Assembly: GCF_900155475.1 (NCBI RefSeq)
Contig: NZ_FXAM01000001.1
Coordinates: 979,501-1,043,500, forward strand
Length of the DNA stretch: 64,000 nt
DNA from: Methylomagnum ishizawai
GTDB lineage: Bacteria > Pseudomonadota > Gammaproteobacteria > Methylococcales > Methylococcaceae
Direction: 5' to 3'
This document shows positions 59,973-64,000 of this stretch, piece after piece. Numbering within the stretch: position 1 is the stretch's first letter; every line of letters starts with the position of its first letter. Made by a program: the position numbers and the translations under genes. The notes below the pieces were generated by a model. It made no database searches. It was not told the DNA's origin and saw nothing but the letters and a program-made list of their open reading frames with translations.

Positions 59973-61721
59973 TCACCGGGTGGCCGGACCGCCCCGCTCC
60001 TGGAAGAAGGCGTTGATGCGGTCGATGGCTTCGTTGGCCCGTTTGTACGGGCAGGGATATATCTGTCCTCCGCCATCCCTGCGGTGGTTATGGCGGATCA
60101 AAAGCGGTTTGCAGGCATTGGGGCCGAAGCTGTTGTGGATCACCCCATGGGTGGGGAAATTCAATTCGGTGGGCAATGCCCGGTAGCTGAGCCCGGCCAT
60201 GGACAAGGCGATGGGCAGGGCGAATTGGTGCGCCAGGAAGGGGTATTGCTCGATGTCGGGAACCTGTGCGCGACAGCCGGACAGGTTGAGGATCGCGCTG
60301 TGCCACGCTTCGACCAGGGATTGCGCCAAGCCGCTGGGGACGGCCAGGACGGCGGTATTGAAATAGGGCAGGGTCTCGGCGGCGCCGAAGGAGGTCAGGA
60401 AGCGGGCCGGTGGGAAGGGTGCCCCGAACGTCTTGAACAATCGCTTCCATACGCCGAGGGGCAAAGGGTTTTGGTCGGCTATTTTCGCGAGGACCGAATT
60501 GCCACGGATGCTTTTTGAAAAATCCCCGGCGACGACCACGTCCGTGTCCAAGGCCAGCGTGTAATCCACCCCCGGATGCGGTCCGATGGCCAGCAGCTTA
60601 TTCGCCTGTGGGCATCCTATATCGAGCGGTTCGACAATTTCGACCCTCACATCCAGGCTTGAAAGGACCGCGGCGTTTTCTTCCGGGATCGGCCCCAGGA
60701 AATAGGCGATGGCCGGGCTGTTCGCCATCGTCCCGCCGAAATGCCGCAAGGTCGTGAATAGATCGAAGATTTCCGACAGGTAAGGCTCGGATGGAGGAGC
60801 GATGGTCGTGACGGCGACCTTGGGTTGTTTGGGCGGAACCTGGCCTCCCGGACTTGCAGAACCCTGGGTGCCGGCCTCCGCTGCTTGGGGAGGGCGGTGG
60901 TGTGCCGTTGTTTGCCCAACATGGCCCAGCCGTTTCCGCAAAGCGGGCACGAATTTCTGGATATCCAGGTTCTCGTTGCGGTTCGCCCAGTTCCGCCTGC
61001 TATCCAAATCCTGGTCGCTATACCCTATGGCTTTATATCTGGGACGCTTCATTTCGTCGAAAGCCTTCCCGTCGAAATTCAAATAATGGTTGATGCGCAG
61101 TTTCTTGCATTTGGGGGGATCGACGAACGCCCCGTGGAAATCGGCCTTGGTTTCATCCACATAACGGAAACCGGGCTTGAGCTTGACATAATGCTGGGTG
61201 AGCGCGCTGGCGACCGCCGACACCTTGACCAGGCTTTTAATGTGTTTATCGGGTCCGGCGCATTTAATCAAGGTTTCCAACATGCATTGGTTGGCCGGAA
61301 TCTCATAGATATCCGCGGTGCCGAAGCCGAACCAGTTAACCCCGACAGCCCCTATATCCGGGTCGTTGTAGGATTTTAGCGTCTCCTTGATATCCATCGA
61401 TTCCAGGGTTAATAGGTACTCGTCGCTATCCAAGAGCGCCAGCCAGTCATATCCTTGGGCCTTGGCATAATCGATGGCCCGTTGCTGCTGGTCGATCTGA
61501 TAGGCCGCCCAGGCGGGGATATCGCTGCCCGAAAAAGGCGTGCCATCCAGCACATCGACAAAGCCCGACCCGATCCATGGGGTCAAGGGTTCGAGATGCC
61601 GCCGGTCCTCGCCGGAAAATGAAAGTATAACCTTGTCCCAACCCGTCACTTCATAGAATGCAATCCATTCTGGAAGGAACTTATAATCCTGATTGAATAT
61701 GCAGTGACTCACTAATCTCAT
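59973..61721 (-). CDS. Two-domain glycosyltransferase (GT92-like plus second GT-A-like domain)
   Basis: The 582-residue protein has an N-terminal GT92-like domain (HCIFNQDYKFLPEWIAFYEVTGW, DWLALLDSDEYLLTL with the DxD motif, LRINHYLNFDGKAFDEMKRPRY) over residues 1-270, a Pro/Gln-rich linker (about 275-300), and a second domain (about 305-575) with VAVTTIAPPSEPYLSE and YTLALDTDVVVAGDFSKS, a GT-A metal motif. It resembles the fused gene at 56091 in having a GT92-like half, but the second half is different. The upstream sulfotransferase on the same strand is likely co-transcribed. Confidence 0.8.
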   Translation of the reverse strand: MRLVSHCIFNQDYKFLPEWIAFYEVTGWDKVILSFSGEDRRHLEPLTPWIGSGFVDVLDGTPFSGSDIPAWAAYQIDQQQRAIDYAKAQGYDWLALLDSDEYLLTLESMDIKETLKSYNDPDIGAVGVNWFGFGTADIYEIPANQCMLETLIKCAGPDKHIKSLVKVSAVASALTQHYVKLKPGFRYVDETKADFHGAFVDPPKCKKLRINHYLNFDGKAFDEMKRPRYKAIGYSDQDLDSRRNWANRNENLDIQKFVPALRKRLGHVGQTTAHHRPPQAAEAGTQGSASPGGQVPPKQPKVAVTTIAPPSEPYLSEIFDLFTTLRHFGGTMANSPAIAYFLGPIPEENAAVLSSLDVRVEIVEPLDIGCPQANKLLAIGPHPGVDYTLALDTDVVVAGDFSKSIRGNSVLAKIADQNPLPLGVWKRLFKTFGAPFPPARFLTSFGAAETLPYFNTAVLAVPSGLAQSLVEAWHSAILNLSGCRAQVPDIEQYPFLAHQFALPIALSMAGLSYRALPTELNFPTHGVIHNSFGPNACKPLLIRHNHRRDGGGQIYPCPYKRANEAIDRINAFFQERGGPATR

Positions 61722-61795
61722 AATATCCCCGATGACCCTGGTCGTGCCTATGGTGTAGGCGGTCCGATAGCGTGTTAAGCCCGGCCTAAGAATCC

Positions 61796-62413
61796 CTAAA
61801 GGGCTGGAAGTTTGTGATCGTCTGGATACCAGCGCTCGAAATCCTCCTTGTAGAAGCTATAAACAAGGTCGGCGACTTCTTTGCTCACGATGCTACACCG
61901 CTCTTTGGTTCCGGTTTCATGGGCGTGCGGGATCGCTTTTTCCTTGGCGATGGCGGTGGGATATCTCGAATGGAGGTCGTCGCGCAGCCGGTCCAAACCA
62001 TCCTCAAGTTTGTAGACTTGGGTGTTTGGCAGGATGAACTCGGTCATTGGCCGTAGATGGTTGTCGAGGTGGTAGGGGTTTTTTAGGTAGGTTTCCAGAG
62101 CGTGGGCGACCCATGCCTCGAAATCCATATTCTTGACATCGCCGAAGTGTTTTTTCCTGAATTTATATTCGCTTTCCAGTCTGCGGAAGGGATTCCTGAC
62201 GACCATGAATTTATAATCGATGGGGGAATTTTTCAGGATGATGGAAAGCAGCGCGGCGTGGAAGTGCTGCGGGGAGCAAGGCAATCCTCCCGGATAAGAA
62301 GTATCCATCAACCCCACATAATGCGGTGCCAGGAAATGCTCTATCGATGATCCCCCGGCTTTGGGGACATGGATAAATAAGACCAACTTTTTTTCTAGCA
62401 TGAATAAAGGCAT
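61796..62413 (-). CDS. Sulfotransferase family protein (carbohydrate type), copy 2
   Basis: The 205-residue protein is a paralogue of the one at 58443-59063, with FIHVPKAGGSSIEHFL (5'-PAPS loop) and MVVRNPFRRLESEYKFRKKHF (3' loop). The shared blocks run along the full length and both end in EDFERWYP. Its DNA is somewhat less GC-rich than copy 1, particularly in the first half (for example AAATTTATATTCGC reading), suggesting a different recent history. It is the first gene of a minus-strand unit with the two-domain glycosyltransferase, 74 bases apart. Confidence 0.88.
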   Translation of the reverse strand: MPLFMLEKKLVLFIHVPKAGGSSIEHFLAPHYVGLMDTSYPGGLPCSPQHFHAALLSIILKNSPIDYKFMVVRNPFRRLESEYKFRKKHFGDVKNMDFEAWVAHALETYLKNPYHLDNHLRPMTEFILPNTQVYKLEDGLDRLRDDLHSRYPTAIAKEKAIPHAHETGTKERCSIVSKEVADLVYSFYKEDFERWYPDDHKLPAL

Positions 62414-62530
62414 AGGTTCACCATTCTCTAAACCGAACTAGGTTATCCGATTAATCTTGTCGCTTTCCGGTGGGACCGGTATTCCGGGGACGATCCCGGC
62501 AGCGAGGGGTATAGCCATGGCGGGCGCTGG

Positions 62531-64000
62531 CTAGGCCGTTATAATCACCCTGACCGCATCCAGGCGCAGATTCGCCGCCTGGATGCAGGCGTTCATTTCC
62601 AAGGCTTCTTCCTTGATCCGCTCCAATTCTTCTTTGCGGACGTTCGGGTTCACCCGCTTCAGGGCCACCATGCGCTTGAGTTCGCGGGTTTCCGCATCGA
62701 CCATGCGCTTGGCGCTCTCGGCGACGAATTGGGGGAGCTTGGCCTTGGCCTCGCGTTCGGCCAGGGCCAGGAGTTGGGTGATGAGCTTGCGCTGGCCCCG
62801 GATCAGTTCCACCGCCTGCTCGCGGTCGAATTGGCGCGGCTGGTCGATCAGGCTGTCGAAGGGCAGGGCGCCGAGGTTGTCGCCGGTCTGGTCGTAGAGG
62901 AAGCGCAGCAAGGTGGGCGGGAAATAGCGCCCGATCCTGAGGCGTTTGGGCGCGGTGCAATCGACCAGGTAGAAGGCTTCGACCAGGAGTTGCCCCGGAT
63001 CGAGGTCGGGATGGCGCACCACGCTGAGGGCGGCGTTGCCCTGGCCGCCGTTCACGATCAAGTCCATCGCCCCGCGCACCATCGGGTGTTCCCAGGTCAG
63101 GAACAGCATGTCCTCGCGGGCCAGGCCGATGCGCCGGTTCAAGGTGACGGTGGCCCCGTCCTCGGTCAATTCCGGGAACTGGGTGCGGAGATGCTCGCCT
63201 TGTTGGAGGATGTGGCAATCCTCCGAGTGTTCCTCGACATTCACCCCGTAGACATCGAACACCTGTTCCAGATAGGGCCAGAGCTTGTCGTCGGCATCCT
63301 CGGCCTGGACCAGGGCCACCAACCGTCCGGCTTCCTCGTTGCGGCAGGAGTTGAGTTCCAGCAAACGGTCGCGGCCTTGGTGCAGGGCTTGTTGGATCGC
63401 GGCGGACAGGCGGGCGGCCTCGGCGATGAGCGCGTTTTCACGCGCCGGGTCGGGGCGCAGCAGCAGGTCGATCAGTTCCCCGTGCAAACGGGCGAACACG
63501 GCGGGCGCGGCCGGATTGGGTTGGGCGAAGGCGTTCAAGCCCTCGTGATACCAGCGGAACAGCAGGTGTTGGGCACCGCCCTCGAAATAGGCGGCATGGA
63601 TGCGGATGGTGTCGGCTTGGCCGATGCGGTCCAGGCGGCCGATGCGCTGTTCCAGCAAATCCGGGTTCAAGGGCAGGTCGAACAGGGCCAGATGGTGGGC
63701 GAATTGGAAATTGCGGCCTTCGCTGCCGATTTCCGAACACACCAGTACTTGCGCCCCATCCTCCGCATCGGCGAACCACGCTGCCGCCCGGTCGCGGGCG
63801 ACGATGCTCAAGCCTTCGTGGAACGCCGCCGCCTTGATCCCAGCCACGCGCAGGGCTTCTTCCAGGTCGATGGCGGTCTGGGCCTTGGCGCAGATCACCA
63901 GCACCTTGGCCGGGCGCAGTTGTTTCAAGGTTTGGGTTAGCCAGGACACCCTGGGGTCTTGTTTCCACCAATCGCCCGCGTCCTTGGGGAACAGGGTTTC
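62531..64000 (-). CDS. rapA: RNA polymerase-associated ATPase RapA, C-terminal half
   Basis: The frame continues past the right edge, so the N-terminal half (Tudor-like and helicase N-lobe) is outside. Visible are the helicase C-lobe (LVICAKAQTAIDLEEALR, VLVCSEIGSEGRNFQFAHHLALFDLPLNPDLLEQRIGRLDRIGQ-type motifs V-VI with the arginine finger) and the RapA C-terminal domain (FPELTEDGATVTLNRRIGLAREDMLFLTWEHPMVRGAMDLI). RapA is a SWI2/SNF2 ATPase that recycles stalled RNA polymerase. About 490 residues are present, against about 950 for the full family. Confidence 0.93.
   Translation of the reverse strand, partial: ETLFPKDAGDWWKQDPRVSWLTQTLKQLRPAKVLVICAKAQTAIDLEEALRVAGIKAAAFHEGLSIVARDRAAAWFADAEDGAQVLVCSEIGSEGRNFQFAHHLALFDLPLNPDLLEQRIGRLDRIGQADTIRIHAAYFEGGAQHLLFRWYHEGLNAFAQPNPAAPAVFARLHGELIDLLLRPDPARENALIAEAARLSAAIQQALHQGRDRLLELNSCRNEEAGRLVALVQAEDADDKLWPYLEQVFDVYGVNVEEHSEDCHILQQGEHLRTQFPELTEDGATVTLNRRIGLAREDMLFLTWEHPMVRGAMDLIVNGGQGNAALSVVRHPDLDPGQLLVEAFYLVDCTAPKRLRIGRYFPPTLLRFLYDQTGDNLGALPFDSLIDQPRQFDREQAVELIRGQRKLITQLLALAEREAKAKLPQFVAESAKRMVDAETRELKRMVALKRVNPNVRKEELERIKEEALEMNACIQAANLRLDAVRVIITA

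Overview
The window is high-GC, densely coded chromosomal DNA from a gammaproteobacterium. Gene order points there: pilMNOPQ-aroK-aroB-damX and miaB-phoH-ybeY-corC-lnt are classic gammaproteobacterial clusters, and mrcA is divergent from pilM. A secreted protein with a Trp-x-His site next to a di-heme c-type cytochrome resembles the copper-repressed CorA/CorB and MopE/SACCP pairs of methanotrophs. A Methylococcaceae-like methanotroph is therefore the best guess, but no methane monooxygenase gene lies in the window to confirm it. I found no rRNA, tRNA or CRISPR array.

Left part (1-24 kb) is mostly housekeeping. It holds the end of a DUF4390 gene, the NtrY/NtrX two-component pair, a YebB/YiiX-like hydrolase, an AmpG-type transporter, exonuclease III, ribosomal protein L31, PBP1A (mrcA), the type IV pilus assembly operon pilMNOPQ with a clear terminator, shikimate genes aroKB, a DamX-like AAA/SPOR protein, hemE, an APC permease and pyrC. 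The middle (24-41 kb) starts with parC. It is followed by a methyltransferase, an AAA ATPase with an AT-rich core and a small protein with a PD-(D/E)XK-like signature; the last two overlap and look like an acquired ATPase/nuclease cassette, possibly antiviral. Then come a secreted DUF2252 protein, a CinA homologue, a persulfide dioxygenase plus sulfite exporter pair, a lipoprotein, a 1318-residue hybrid sensor kinase and a REC-HATPase protein.

The 40.5-49.7 kb section is accessory metal-related DNA, all on the minus strand: the CorA/MopE-like protein, the di-heme cytochrome, a PepSY-type remnant, a TonB-dependent transducer, FecR and a FecI-type sigma factor. A 1228-bp ISAs1-family element has inserted into the receptor gene, leaving a perfect 10-bp target duplication (CTAGGTATCT) and 16/18-matching inverted ends. 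Removing the element and one duplication restores one open frame of about 811 codons, so the insertion looks recent.

The right part (50-64 kb) has a small membrane protein, the miaB-phoH-ybeY-corC-lnt operon (tRNA modification, RNA processing, ribosome maturation, lipoprotein acylation), and a surface-glycan island. That island holds two paralogous sulfotransferases and two large multidomain glycosyltransferases in opposing orientation around a capsule-type glycosyltransferase. The window ends inside rapA, whose N-terminal half lies beyond the right edge.
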